Of a DNA stretch of 64,000 bases, positions 23,163 to 35,668 are shown in pieces. This stretch comes from Rhynchonema sp. JSB1_4. Taxonomy: Eukaryota; Nematoda; Chromadorea; Monhysterida; Xyalidae. The DNA is taken from assembly GCA_030248065.1 (NCBI GenBank), contig JASAMV010008011.1:1-64000 (forward strand), given 5' to 3'. Both the position numbers and the translations under genes were made by a program. Each line of letters begins with the position of its first letter. The first letter of the stretch is position 1. A model generated the notes under the pieces. That model searched no databases. It saw nothing but the letters and a program-made list of their open reading frames with translations, and was not told the DNA's origin.

Positions 23163-26100
23163 TTTTTGTTTCACAAACGAGATTTAAAATTTTTTCACAT
23201 GGTTTTTAGGTTTCGGAGCTGTTGAAAAGAACAACAATCATTTTTTGACAAGCACAACCAGATTTTGAATTCGAAATGAGCTGTAGGAAGTGGGCAGGCA
23301 ATCTTCTGAAAGAATGATATATGGCTTCACTCACAATGTCTGGATTCAATTCAAAACAACGAGTCGTTAAGAATTAACAGAAAGAAACAGAAAATTTTCT
23401 TTTTTTTTTATTTTTGATGACAAATTATCTCTTTCTTTAACAAGGAACTGGAACGGAGACTTTTCACCATCCACTGGAACTGAAATTGAAAGTGGATTGC
23501 CAAAAGTGACTTATAAAAGTTCCGTTTTCAATATTTTAGTGATATGATACCCAACACATATGCACCCATCATTGTCCAACGCTCACGCCATCACACTTTT
23601 CAAGATAACATTGGGAATTCAGATGGTTCATCCGTGCCCATAACTGCATTCATAAAGCAACAGAACTACAACAATACGACAAACAGATTCTTACAGCTTG
23701 TGCAGGGCACGGTCCTCCACATGATTATAAGCAGACGTAAACAACTTTCACTGTTAAAATCTAAAACATTGAGCTCAGTGGCAAGACCGGGATCAAGTGA
23801 TGCATTATATTCGCAAAAGCTGAGGGATAACCACTCGGCATGGCCTCATTTGAGCAGGAAAAGGGCACATAAATATCCAGGCAGAACTGAAACCATGGCA
23901 ACGAGACTCTCGTTACGATAGGATTGATGCCGCTCTTCAGACTTCAGCTTGTTCTGCAGTTTTGAGTTTACTTCATAGAATGAAACGACTACTGAATGTT
24001 CAGTATAATGGCGGGCAGCATTGCTTATGGTTAAGAACAGACAACTCGAATCCTCTTTGGCTCACATGCAGATCAGATTCATTTTTAAGCCGAAAATAAA
24101 TCCGAAAAAAGCTCAAGAAAGCACAACCTACACACTGTGAGCTGAGTCTGAGTCATGTAAGTTTTCAGGACAAAGATCTAAATCCTGGAATAAGTCAAGC
24201 TGAAAATCGCTGTGATAAATCACTTGATCTCTGCAGTGCACTTTTCTCATGGGGCAAAGAAAATTTCAGCGAAATGAGCCAGCAATGCAACAAAACACTA
24301 CAAGTGAGTGACTCATACGTCATGAGACAGACAGACGAGGGAAGAAAAGTGAAAAACCACAGTGCCAAAACAGGCTGAAAGAGCACAACGCTGAGAACAC
24401 AGTCGAAAAAATATATAGTCGCTGTTTTGCATTCCAGTCCACCTTCAAGCTTTCGTTTCGTGAAGCATAGCCAGCACTTTAGGAACGCGCGCGTCGGTTT
24501 TTCCAAACCTGTAGCTGTAACTGGAGCTTCGTGTGGTTTGAGCAGAATTCTTGGGATGTTTTGATGCCCTCTATTCTTGCAAAACCACACCAGACCCAAC
24601 AATGAAAAGAACCACATCGAATGTCGAAAAACAGATTGTTTCACATGCAGCCTGTCAGAACATGATGAAAAAACAATCCGATCAACACGCTACGGGCGGC
24701 TTGCCTGTTGGCTTGCCGCTGTTTGGAAAGAATGACAGCTAATATTATTCCGACCGAATTGTGTACATCTATATAATGTGCCAACAAACATGCTTAGTTG
24801 TACGTTAGTCATACCGAAGTTTTCCAAAAGTCACCGTGGTTCAACTCGGAAAAAGGTGGAAAATAGGCCTTTTTCCTTCCAACGTTTTTACCCACATAAA
24901 ACGCCTGGGGCCCTATTCGGAAAAGGTTCTGAATTAGAGCCCTCGGGGTTCATGCGTCGGCTTTTCGCATTACTGCAAATCATCGCTGACGTTTGTGTGT
25001 GCATTTCAAGCAAGCATGCGTCGTACTTCGATCTTTGAGCAAATCCCGCTAAAAAATTACTAGAATGACCTGTTTGTGCCTCTTTTGTGAAGAAAACCTG
25101 GCCCGTTCTGGTCGAGCTCTGGGAAACTTTTTACCACGAATAGAGCCGCGGGGGGGGGCTCTATTCGGAAACATTCCGCATAGTGATCTCGGACGGCTCT
25201 GTTCGGGGGACTGTGTATGGGAAACTTTGGATATAGAGCTGAATGCATAAAGTCTAGTGACGTAAATGATATGCCCAGTAAGCTGTTACTCGTAACATCT
25301 GGGGTACAGGGATTTGATTCTTGAGTGAATAACAATGAATAATTTTGTGTGAATAGCGGTTCTGCATTGCTGACATCTAAGCTTGAACATTTTCGTGATA
25401 GTTCAGACGCATGTACGTACACTTTGTTTTGAGGTCGGGCTTATTTTTGGCCTGAGCTGTAAGCTTGAACTGTGCATATCTTATGGCAGTTTTGCAACAA
25501 CATTTTGTTGACAGCATAGTGGATCCCAATATCTAGCGAACAAACCTTCGTTATCCAGCCAACCTGGGCTCTCAGAACACGATGGTTATGCTGCACTGAC
25601 TTGATATAATACCCAATCAGGCGCTGTACAATGGGGCGCTCTCAGCAAACTGCGGGCGTGTTTACGGAAAGTTTCTTGGGTTGAAAAAATCATGACAATA
25701 AATAGCATTGCCCCTGAATGGGGTACCTAATAATGAGGACACTGTTACGAATGCTGTTAGCAGACAGCAAAAATATGCCAAACTTCTTGCACTTGGTGCA
25801 GCGCAACAGCCGGGCAGGACAAAACTGCTACTGTAACGAAAATACGCATGGATAAACTTCGCAAGCAATATCATCCCAACTTTGTATGCAGCAGAAAAAC
25901 GAATTCACGCCAATGTAAACGCATCTAGGCCTGCAGCAGCATGTTTGACTGTATGGTTTTGGAAGAACAAACTTACACTGTATGTTTCAAAAACACATTT
26001 TTGTTATAGTTTCGAAAGGGGAGAACAAGCCTTGATATGAGCTGAAATTTTTTTTATTGTTGCGTCAATTTTGCGCCTGTGATAAAACCAGCGAACTACT

Positions 26101-29100
26101 AGCACTTCAAAGTTCAGACGCTCGGTGAATAAAGTAACAGTAATTTTTGAAACAATCAACACGACAACACACGTGCAATTAAAGTTGTTTGTTGTATTAT
26201 AAGTTAAAATTTCATTGCCTCATGCATTTTGTACAGGCGCAAGAATACTGCCGTTCGAAGTCGAAGCAGAACTCAACGCACAGTCAACTAGTCACGCAAC
26301 GCAGCTTTAGACACACAGCTTGTGTGACTGAAACATTTGAAACGCACACGAGCCAGCTGCGTGGCTTGTTGACTGTGTGTTGAGCTTGTTGCCTGCCTCG
26401 ACTTCGAACGGGAGTTTCCTTGCGTCTGTAAAAATGCATGAGGCAACGAAATTAGAATGTTACCATAGCAGAGAAAGTGCGTCATTAACAGCAAAAAATA
26501 TATAACGATTGTAGTTTTTGGACACTAAATCAATTTGACAATAATTATACGCTCTCAAACGGTTTCTTACACGTAATTAAAAAGAAGACGAAAGACGAAA
26601 CCACATTGTGAATTGTGCCTTGGTGCAGAGAGTACAGTTTAGTATCAGTTGTTGCGCGTACAAAACCCTTTCGCTCTGCTGGCGCCTGATTTTTATTAGT
26701 TTTCTAACTTTAGCGCATGTATGTATAGTGTTTAGGTCACACAATTTTGACCAAACAAGCACCAACGCCACCATTGTGTGTTGCGCGGGTGTGTAGGACA
26801 AAAGCAAAAGCATATAGCGCAAAAGTTTCGGTTTCACGATAAGGCAAAACATGCATCTTTCGTTAGTGTTGTATTGTGTGCGCTTGACTTTGAGCTGGCA
26901 GCTGCTTTTGCAGTTTCAATAAAAGTTTGGTAACGGGTTTACAGTCCTGGAGGAATGAATATGTTTGAACTTGTCTTGGAGGGAGATGCGCCTCATGCAG
27001 TGACTTTTTGCTGCCAGAAAACTGTAATTAAAGCAGGGCTAACCAAAAAAATAATAAGCTATGCGCCACCGCACATATACAGTTATATTGGTTGGGCGAA
27101 CAATTTTCTGCGAGTGATCGACTCAAATCAATAAAAAAATTATAGTTCATTAAATTTCATCAAAATCACAGTACAACAGAACAACAACATCCGTAAAACC
27201 AAATTATCAAAAATGAAAGTGCCAATCAATATTACGATTCAACAAACACTGATTTGTTGGTACGATTTTTATTCGAGTGGGCGACTTGCCACAAATAAAT
27301 ATAAAACTGTGACTGACTAAAGTGTGATTCCCCAAAAATTATTGGGTAAACGCTAAACTTTGCATAATCATCTATAAAATGTCTCATTTTAAACACCATG
27401 TACCCGCAAAAAACTGAGGGCTCAAACGGTCGATTGATATTGTGTAACTGCGCGCGCGCTCTGGTGCGAATAATTCCAAATTTCAACAAATACATAAAAC
27501 CTTGCTGCAAACACACGCGAACACGTGAAAACATAGCATTCCAGTATAACACGCGCATAAACAACACACGACAGCACCAACAACGTACTTGCCGAGAATA
27601 AAACGCGCGAGAGAATTTTCAATAAAATCCGCGCCACGCGCGAGAACGGCCTGCCGGCCTGCCTCCCAGCCAGCCTGCCTACGCAACACGATCTAAAATC
27701 CCAAAATACACATCAAGGTTATCTAACACGAGATCAGTTTATGTATAGGTTGTTCACAACTACGTGTGCCCCACGTGTTGTTCTGTGTTGAACACCAGTT
27801 CGGAGGATGCGGACGGGCAATTGAGCAAAGCACAGGAGCAAAACCACTTAGAGCAAGTGAAAAAAAAAACAACAGGGACCAAAATAACACAACTTAAAAA
27901 CGGATATGCCTAAGCCTGAGCCTAAGCTCAAGCACGAAACTAAGCCTAAAGGTTCCCATGCTCGTTTAGTTTTGCCCTTTTTTTCTCGCTCAAAATGGTG
28001 TTGCCCAAACGTGCTTTGCTCAATTGCCCGGCCACTTCGGAGGAATCTGTTGGTAGCAAATACCACAATTTGTGCATGCCCAAGCCCAACCAAGCGCCAC
28101 AGGAATCCACTGTTTGTGTCAATCAAACTTTGCAGCTTCCCATGCTCGGTATTAATTCGCAGATAAATTCAAAAGAGAACACCCCACACGTGTTCATCAT
28201 CCAACAGCGAATTACGGATTATCCTGCACAGCCGTGATTCGCCCCCTCCGATATGCTGAAGTAGAATACGAATAGTTGATTGTATCCGATCCCAAGTCCC
28301 GAATTTGCTGAATCTGCAGCAGCCGCTTCTTCCGAACCCTGCGTGCTTGACCACCGTTCGTAAATAATCTAAAGTTAAATAATTTAAAGTTTCTTAATTA
28401 ATGTCAATAAACCGTGGGCACCTGCAATGATCGCTCCTAATATCAATGACAATCGAAGGTTAATCGATATGTCGATCAGAACTATCGCATTCATTCGGTT
28501 CGCACTGTTCTCATTCCGTTTCTCGTCATACTTTGAAGACAACACGAAAAGTGTTCAGAAAACAAAGGTGCAGAACTGAAGAACATGTTGTTGTGCGTGT
28601 GGGGAAAACAGCGGGTTGTTGTTGGGTTCTTGTTATGTTTACCAGTTATTTGTTTGACCGGCTTGTCGGCTTGTACCCTCATTGTTCGGATTGTTTATTT
28701 GGATCGAGATTTCTTGGGATTTCTCGCTGATCAAGATTGGGATTACAGTTTTTTTGTCCAGTGCTCCAATAGGTGACTTATTCCACAAGCCTGGATGATG
28801 GTTCATTTTGGCGTACACGCCAACGATTTACGTGACCCGTAATGGAGCCCGGCATATAGCAGCTTGTGTAAAAAACACCTACCATCATACACCACAAATT
28901 TATCATGTTACAAGGTGTGTACGCATAGCGAACAAAAATATCGATAGCAGTTTCTCTTCAAACGTATTACGTTCGCACGCAGAATCACCGCCAGAAATGA
29001 TTCGATACCCGAGCATCTCCAATCGCGTTACCCACCATCGCACAAGGCAGAGGCCGGCGACCACACGTTGGCCTCTTGCCTTCGTCTGAAAGTGTTGAAT

Positions 29101-29132
29101 AAGAGAGCGGTGTAGAATTGAACTTTCCGAAA
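23163..29132. other. Region without a supported gene
   Basis: Nearly 6 kb upstream of the KIND gene. Open frames at 23544-23921 (+, 125 codons), 24195-24644 (-, 149 codons) and 27998-28237 (+, 79 codons) have no recognisable family or splice context and are within the length expected by chance. An imperfect inverted repeat lies at 26207-26450. The KIND promoter should lie just right of 23162, but no clear TATA element in the correct sense was seen. Confidence 0.5.
26207..26450. repeat. Imperfect palindrome of about 245 bp
   Basis: AATTTCATTGCCTCATGCAT on the left pairs with ATGCATGAGGCAACGAAATT on the right, and the arms continue with mismatches to the middle. This is the structure of a foldback MITE. 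No clear target duplication was seen. Confidence 0.65.
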
Positions 29133-32100
29133 TTAAGCCCCCTTGATTGATGGTACAATAATCAGAGAAGGGGTGCTCATTCGATTAATGTCAGACAGAA
29201 CTAACGCGTTATGCCAATTGAATTTGGGAGCATCAGCAGGTCGCGTGAAGCCAACGGGCACGAAATCTGTTTTGCACCGCTCGCCACACCAGACGTTATT
29301 TGTGCATGAGCTGGTACACCAGCTATTGGTCTGGCAATGCCCAGCACACCACGGTTTGGGGCCAGGCTTGGGAGTCGCCTGCAAGATATACCAGCTGTGG
29401 TCAAATCGAAAAGGTATCCGTTTTTTTTACAACAAAGATCTTGGAGCTTAACGGCCACTTTTAGGAAGATGAAATACAGTACGTCCGATTAGGGTACCTT
29501 GACATCAATCATGAAAAGCCCTCGATCGGTGCACTCCAGCCGAACAGTGTAGTTGGCGTACATTTGTCCTCCGTACTTGCTCCAGGTAAACACGTTGAAA
29601 TGGGCGCCATTAATTGAAGGACTTAAGGGCAGAAGGCTGAAAGTCACCTGAAAGGCATGAGTTTCATCATGCACATCTTGATCAACTTTCCTTTGACGTT
29701 TCATGGTAAAACTCTGTTCTTAGGGCTCCCTTAGTCATAGTGGAAAATGGGAAATGGAAACGAAAACATTTTTTGTGGCCAAGTTATCCATTTCCTTTTT
29801 CCAGTGTAGTCCAACCACGAGCTCATGAGACGACTCTTTTTAGAGCTTGCTTGGCCAGATTCAAAACTGCGCAGGTTACAGCAACGCGAACAGCAACGTC
29901 GTTCAACCACACAAATGTTTTGGGAGTCAAAAGGGAATTTACGTACCGAGGTGGAGAGCGTGTTTTTTAAAAAATACATGCGTTTCTCTTTCTTTCATTT
30001 CTGAAATACGTGGAACCGGAACATTATTGGATATCCTTACAAGTCGACTTCAAAATAAGTCGTCTCATGAGTTCGTGGCTGGACTATATGACTAAGGGCA
30101 TATTCGAAAATGGAAAATGATGAAACAAAACATTTTCTGTGGCAGTCAAGTTTTGACATGTGACAAAAAAATAATTTTTTCCCCTCAATTTTCGCTGATT
30201 GGTCAGATTTTACACAGAAAATCTTTTGTTTCATTTCCATTTTTCATCAAGCCCTCAGTAATACTGGAAAATGGAAATGGAAAACTTAGACACAGAAAAT
30301 ATTTTCATTTCCATTTTCCACTATGACTAAGGGCATCCTTATGCTGCCAAACCGATTCCTTTCTGGTCTTCGAGCAGTATTTGTAAACGTCATCGCTGGT
30401 GAATGTGAACTTTGTGCCAGCTTTGTAATATTTGGGCTTGTCCTGCGGGCGAACGAACGGTTCGGCTGGCACAAAGACGTAGTCGTAGTTGGTGGCCAGA
30501 TACGGAGATTCACAACCTGCTACCATGGCTAGGGTATACATTGGCTCCAGATACAAGCTCGTCTAGAAAATTGGCCCAAGTGGCTACACATGTTATGTAA
30601 ATATCTCAGGTTGGTACGAAGTGTGTACATAATTTTTTTAACGGTGTGGGAAAGCTGTTCAATTTGCATTGCTTTGAGCTTAGAATGATCAGAGGAAGCA
30701 TTTTTTGGTTTTTAATGGTTTTTAGTTCTTGCACGTTCGTGTCATATCGCAATATTTCTGATCACCCCGTTTTTTTGGTATATTTCCGCGCGTCAAGCTG
30801 CATAACTTTGGAACTTTGGTTCCATCTCGTTTAGAAGTTAGGTACAAATCCATACAACGGCCACGTGGTTAGTTCATGAGACCAACTTGTATCTGAGCGC
30901 AACTATCCCGTTAGTTGAATTCGACATTCATACAGTATGAGACGTAAGCCATGATTTACCTCTGTTGCCATTTTCAGCGTCAGGAATTACGCTCGGATCC
31001 CAATCGCAGGGGCGCTTTTGTATGCGGGTCTGAAAATTACCTATGTAAAAGGCACAAAAAACAGTGCTGGTTTTTGGGCGGGCTTAGGTTGAATCCGAAA
31101 ATCGGAATCCGGAAATATTTCCGGAAAACAGATTATTTATGCATAAGTTTTTCGTTTTCCGAAAATATTTTCGGAGCCCAGAAATGTATTCTATAAAATT
31201 AAATTATTTCTATTACATTAAATTATTTATTATTATTATTATTATTATTTATTATTATTTATTATTATATATTAAATTATTTCCGAGTTCCGGATTTCGG
31301 ATTTAACCTAAGTTCGCCCTTCCGCTGCGTCGATATTTCAGTTTGTTCACACACACACACCTGCGAAGCATTTCCAAGACTAAAATCGGAATCCAACGCA
31401 CATGCAGACCAAGGTGTCCATTCGCTACCAGGTTCATCTGTAAACAAGTACAGGGTATTCCTACACCAGGTTGAGGTTGAAGTGTGAGAAGCTGTGTCAG
31501 AAACGCTGGAATCTGAAAATGGGCTCAACATTGTAGTTAGGGCATTTTGGGTCCAGAAATAGCAGTGCCCAATTTTTGGACCCAAATTTGAGGGCCCTAT
31601 TTCTTGGACCAAAATGACAAAAAAATTTAAGGTCATTTTCGGATTCCGCGTGTCCAACAACTCCTGCTACCGAATTTTTTACGCCTATTCGAAGCCTTTT
31701 CATGTAACCTAGTGTGTAGCTATTTTTCGACAACTCTGTCTATTATGCTTTTTACGTCGACAAAACGAATCCAGCGCGCTTGCCAGCCTGCTGGTTTCTG
31801 TCCACACTGGATCGTGTCAAAGTATGTTACATTCGCAGCCTTGTCATAAACCACGTTGCTTGCGAAATCCTCCAAATTAAACGGATCCATAAAGACAATA
31901 CAATTGTTCGACTGGTCATTGCTGTAGAACTGGCCGGCACTGAAATATGATGTATAGTCCAGCCACGAGCAGGGCTGAACAAAAAGCTTTTTTAAAAAAA
32001 CATCGTATTTTTTTAAGAATAAACGCCGTCGTTTTTTTGCCCAACACTGGCCACGAGCTCATGAGACGACGCTTACGCGAACAGCAACGTTGTTGAACAC

Positions 32101-33328
32101 ACAAATGTTTTGGGAGTGAAAAGGGAATTTACGCACCGAGGTTGAGAGCGTGTTTTTACTAAATACGTGCGTTTGCTCTTTCTTTTTGCTTCCGAAATAC
32201 GTGGTACCGGAACATTATTGGATCCGCACATGCCAACGTCAAAGAAGGTCGTCGCATGAGCTCGTGGTTGGACTATACTTGGGCTTTTTGAAGGCAAATT
32301 TTCGCCAGGGGCGTTCGCACGGACGAGCCCGGGCGCCTCGGTCTGTCTGCGAATGCAGGGCGAAACAGACCAACATTACAGCACTCAGTACATACATACA
32401 GTATTAGTGTGGATACTCAGAAGGTATACTTAGGTTTGCAGAGTTTTTAGCCAACTAAGGGTGGCATTTTCGAAACGGTGTAAAGGTGAGTTGGGTGTAA
32501 AGGTCGGTGTAAGCTCGGTCGAAAGCTCGGTCGGTGTCAGCTCGGTGTAAACATGAAACATTCCACGTTAACAGCAGGCAATGTTTCATGTTTACACCGA
32601 GCTGACACCGACCGAGCTTTCGATTGAGCTTACACCGACCTTTACACCCAACTCACTTTACACCGTTTCGAAAATATCATCCTAAGTGTCGCGCTGTCGT
32701 TGTTGTTCAGTCATGTGGGCACGCGTCACTTTGGTCTGTGGCATCAATTTCGGGTCATAAGGCCAGTGCCGGGCATTGGGGTCAATGACAAACGAAATGC
32801 AATAAACCTCAACTGCTTCAACAAGTTGTCTTAGGGCTTGCCCAGATAGACCCGAAACCCGAACACGTTTTATTTGAAAACGTTTTATGTTGTATTTATA
32901 GAGCATATGTGCCGCCCAGCATCAGTGCACGCAAGGATCCCAATAAAAAATGTTTCGCAGGTTCGGGTTTCGGAAAATTGCGTTGAAAACTGAAAAAATA
33001 CCGAAACCCGAACATGTGATACATTTTCTCTCAGGAACAATGTGCACTGGTTGTGGGCGGCACATGGCTGTATAAATTCTATCTAAACTGTTTCGTATGT
33101 TCGGGTCTTGTACGAGCCCTAACACAATGCGTGCCCACAAGGTGACTATCAATGATGGCCGCCTCTTCTTACCGACAGGTGCCCAGATGGCGACACAACT
33201 TTTTACACTGATCAATGTTGTCACGTGTCAGTGTGAGTGAGGCGTGATTGGCCACAAGTACGTCGCGTTGTTGATAACAGAATGTCGCAGCGTCGGTAGC
33301 ATGAACGGTTGCCGCCAGCAAACCTTGG
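29133..33328 (-). CDS. Probable secreted cysteine-rich protein, disrupted by transposons
   Basis: Supported exons: 33173-33328 (a hydrophobic signal-like stretch, then NIDQCKKLCRHLGTCR), 32682-32829 (VEVYCISFVIDPNARHWPYD, reaching a stop at 32682-32684 unless spliced out), 31756-31939 (61 codons, AGQFYSNDQSNNCIVFMDPF), about 31369-31512 (has EWTPWSAC, thrombospondin-1-like), 30339-30562, 29498-29647 (50 codons) and 29133-29378 (82 codons with stop). The last exon has repeated WC motifs: KPWCAGHCQTNSWCTSSC. Most joins are phase-consistent; the stop at 32682 and the join into the 31.4-kb exon are not resolved, so there may be two genes or a missing exon. A MITE splits the signal-peptide region and another sits at the 3' end of the 30.3-kb exon. 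I do not recognise the family. Extracellular function is inferred from the cysteines and leader. Confidence 0.55.
29723..30338. mobile_element. 616-bp composite element, CCCTTAGTCATAGTGG ends, TTA target
   Basis: GGGCTCCCTTAGTCATAG and the mirror of GGATGCCCTTAGTCATAG are flanked by TTA on both sides, a Harbinger-like target. Blocks of GGAAAATGGAAATG follow the ends. A second element (29817-30086) is nested inside. The insertion lies at the 3' end of a coding exon of the secreted-protein gene, a few bases from its probable donor. A relative is at 53388-53720. Confidence 0.7.
29817..30086. mobile_element. 270-bp MITE, TAGTCCAACCACGAGCTCATG ends
   Basis: TAGTCCAACCACGAGCTCAT is mirrored by ATGAGTTCGTGGCTGGACTA. 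The right flank is TA and the left TG, so the target may be TA. The second copy, 31955-32275, has TA on both sides. This copy preserves the site that is interrupted by a small hAT element in the other. Confidence 0.75.
31201..31275. repeat. TTA/ATT microsatellite
   Basis: This is a run of ATT/TTA trinucleotides with a few interruptions, in an intron of the secreted-protein gene. Confidence 0.85.
31955..32275. mobile_element. MITE, TAGTCCAGCCACGAG ends, TA target, with nested insert
   Basis: The terminal repeats TAGTCCAGCCACGAG and CTCGTGGTTGGACTA are bounded by TA on both sides. It is the same family as 29817-30086, and 80 bp of a hAT-type element is inserted at 31970-32049. Confidence 0.85.
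31970..32049. mobile_element. 80-bp hAT micro-MITE, TSD GCCACGAG
   Basis: CAGGGCTGAACAAAAAGC and TTTTTTTGCCCAACACTG are flanked by GCCACGAG on both sides. The nearly unbroken hairpin has poly-T and poly-A arms. It is related to the CAGGGTTGGGC element at 55033-55498. Confidence 0.9.
32457..32684. repeat. Palindromic MITE, about 228 bp
   Basis: The arms of about 95 bp begin near CATTTTCGAAACGGTGTAAAG and mirror almost perfectly around a short loop at about 32560, so nearly the whole element is a hairpin. The outermost bases (TAAGGGTGGCA, TAGGATGATA) are degenerate. Its right edge overlaps the stop codon at 32682 of the neighbouring exon. Confidence 0.85.
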
Positions 33329-33330
33329 TA

Positions 33331-33605
33331 TTGGTCGCACAATAATCATACAAGAATTCATCAAATCAATTCTGATATTCATGTTCAGTAACTCTTAACC
33401 ATTGTGCTATTTGTGATTCCCACAAAACAATTTCATCTGAAAATAATCTAGCAGAGCGCCCGCGTTGCAGCGGGTCTGAAACATTCCATCAGTTGCATAC
33501 TTTGTGTGCGATTCGCGCAACGCAGCGTCCCTGCCCCGTCACTTTCCTGCTTCACAATTCAGAAAAAAAATTTGATCAATTCTTATAAAGTCATTGTGCG
33601 ACCAA
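33331..33605. mobile_element. 275-bp TTGGTCGCAC MITE inside a signal-peptide exon
   Basis: This is the same family as 11718-11993. TA precedes the left end and CA follows the right, so the duplication is one base decayed. Removing the element joins LISVIIY to QGLLAATVHATDAATF in frame, so it appears to have landed in coding sequence of the secreted-protein gene. Confidence 0.8.
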
Positions 33606-33640
33606 CATATGATTACCGAAATCAGACTAGGCGATCGGTC

Positions 33641-34724
33641 ACGTTTAAAGTGACTCTACAATTGATCGTTGACCGCGTTTGTTTGCAGTCATTTTTTCAG
33701 AAAATGAAGACTAGGCATCAGAAACCCAGATTTAGGAAATAGATTTTCAGGTCGTTGCTTTGTGATGTTTCACGGAACCCACACATTTTTACAGGAGGAG
33801 AAAAAATGAAAAAAGTTTGAGGCAGGCCTGTGCGAAACGCAAGGTAATCCAATAGAAGATATTTTCAGCGTTTTATACTCAGACGTTTTTCTGTTAAACG
33901 AGATATAAAGCATTGTGGGAAACGCCATGTGTGATAAATAATAAACGAAACACTCCAAAAAATCAAGCCTTTTTAAAGCACCCTTCTAGCATAATTTTAA
34001 GCATCTGTGGTGAATGAAATAAGTTGTCAATTAGAAATAAAAATCGTCTAATTATCTAGTATTTAGGATGTGCTTTTCGTTTTTCAAAACCCTACACAGC
34101 TCACATAATGTTTACCACAACATGCGCAAGGCAGCCATTCAGACCACGCACAGCGCACACACAACGACAACACACAGCCGGCCGGGGATAATGTTTCAGC
34201 TTTGTGTGTGTGCGCTGTGGGAATGGGTGCCTTGCGCATGTTGTGGTAAACATTGTGTGAGCTGTGTAGGGTTTTGAAAAACGAAAAGCACATCCTAAAT
34301 ACTAGATAATTAGACGATTTTTATTTCTAATTGACAACTTATTTCATTCACCACAGATGCTTAAAATTATGCTGGAGTAAAAGGGTGCTTTAAAAAGGCT
34401 TGATTTTTTTTGAGTGTTTCGTTTATTATTTATCACACATGGCGTTTCGCACAGTGCTTTATATCTCGTTTAACAGGAAAACGTCTGAGTATAAAACGCT
34501 GAAAATATCTTCTATTGGATTACCTTGTGTTTCGCACAGGCCTGCCTCAAACTTTTTTCATTTTTTCCCCTCCTGTAAAAATGTGTGGGCTCCGTGAAAC
34601 ATCACAAAGCAACGACTTGAAAATCTATTTCCTAAATCTGGGTTTCTGATACCTAGTCTTCATTTTCTGAATAAATGACTGCAAACAAACGCGGTCAACG
34701 ATCAATTGTAGAGTCACTTTAACG
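33641..34724. repeat. 1.08-kb palindrome with almost no spacer
   Basis: Arms of about 530 bp mirror around 34183 with few mismatches, from TTTAAAGTGACTCTACAATT on the left to AATTGTAGAGTCACTTTAA on the right. Near the middle, GCGCACACA and TGTGTGTGCGC flank a loop of about 40 bp. No gene was recognised in the arms. Confidence 0.9.
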
Positions 34725-34884
34725 CCTTGATCACGCACGTGACTTTCAGAGGACGCGAGATTTACTGAGGCCATTGCGATTTTGACCGGCGTAAAAGTTG
34801 TTACCATGCGCTCCAAAATAGACAATTTCTAAGCTGGTCGAAAATTGTGGGAAAAATATATTCAAGACAGGATCGGACCGGTCA

Positions 34885-35668
34885 TCAAGTTTGCTTTCGA
34901 TCGTTTGGTAGCATGCAGTGTTGCTTGAATGTGAATTTTGATTGGGTTGGTTCTACGGTGCATAGTTTTTTTACATTTCGCCGCAAGCCCATATACACTT
35001 GGGTCTCTCGAGCATTGTTGAATCTAAATATTACTGCCATTAAGTTGGCTGCAGTAGAATTTTCGGTCCATAACAAACAAATTCTTTCAACTAACCTGTG
35101 ATTGTGACCAATACGCAAATGACATGAAGAACCTTGAATGGAATCTCCATAACAACAAATCAGGCAGCTATCTTATAGGTACATATGTACGTCACTAGTT
35201 ACCTGATCGGATATTGGACAATTTTGTTCGTCGGGTAAATGGCCCAAGTGTTATTTCGGTGCAAAGTAAGCTCCCACAGAGCATTACGAAAAAACACAAA
35301 ACACAAAACACAAGCTACAGACTTGCGGCCACACATTGAATAGACGCAGCCCTTGCTTGGTTCTCACACGATTTTGCATCTTAGGTTTCTGGTGTTGGTT
35401 GCATGAAGATTTTTTTTTGCTTTTAGGAATAATATAATCAAAACCCACTTTAAAAAAAAGATATTGCGGCGTACAGTTTCATTGCACGATTTTATGCACG
35501 CAAATGTTTTACCCGACCAGAGCGAAAAGAAGAATGGTCGCAACTCCAACAGCCACGTGTAAAGTAAGACAGTTGGATTGTGCACTCCGATCGTACAAAG
35601 GCAAGCAATTCTGAAAAAAATCACTCTCCACCTCGTGCCCCAAAATGTGCGTGTGTTGACCTACGCTG
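34885..35668 (-). CDS. Probable single-pass membrane protein, unknown family, 5' incomplete
   Basis: Two exons join in phase. The first (35513 to about 35668) follows a GTGCAACAG acceptor, reads SVGQHTHILGHEVESDFFQN, and contains one hydrophobic segment, LTLHVAVGVATILLFALVG, before a GTAAAA donor. The second (34885-35095, 211 bp) follows an AATCACAG acceptor, completes a Gly codon, reads LVERICLLWTENSTAANLMA, and ends in a basic tail with TGA at 34885-34887. The predicted form is a short Cys-containing outer part, one helix and a 70-residue tail. No start codon was found, so an upstream exon is missing. I do not recognise the family. Confidence 0.45.

Noticed and set aside
24195..24644. 149-codon minus-strand open frame
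   Set aside because: The length is expected by chance in 64 kb, and it has no domain, no spliced context and no promoter.
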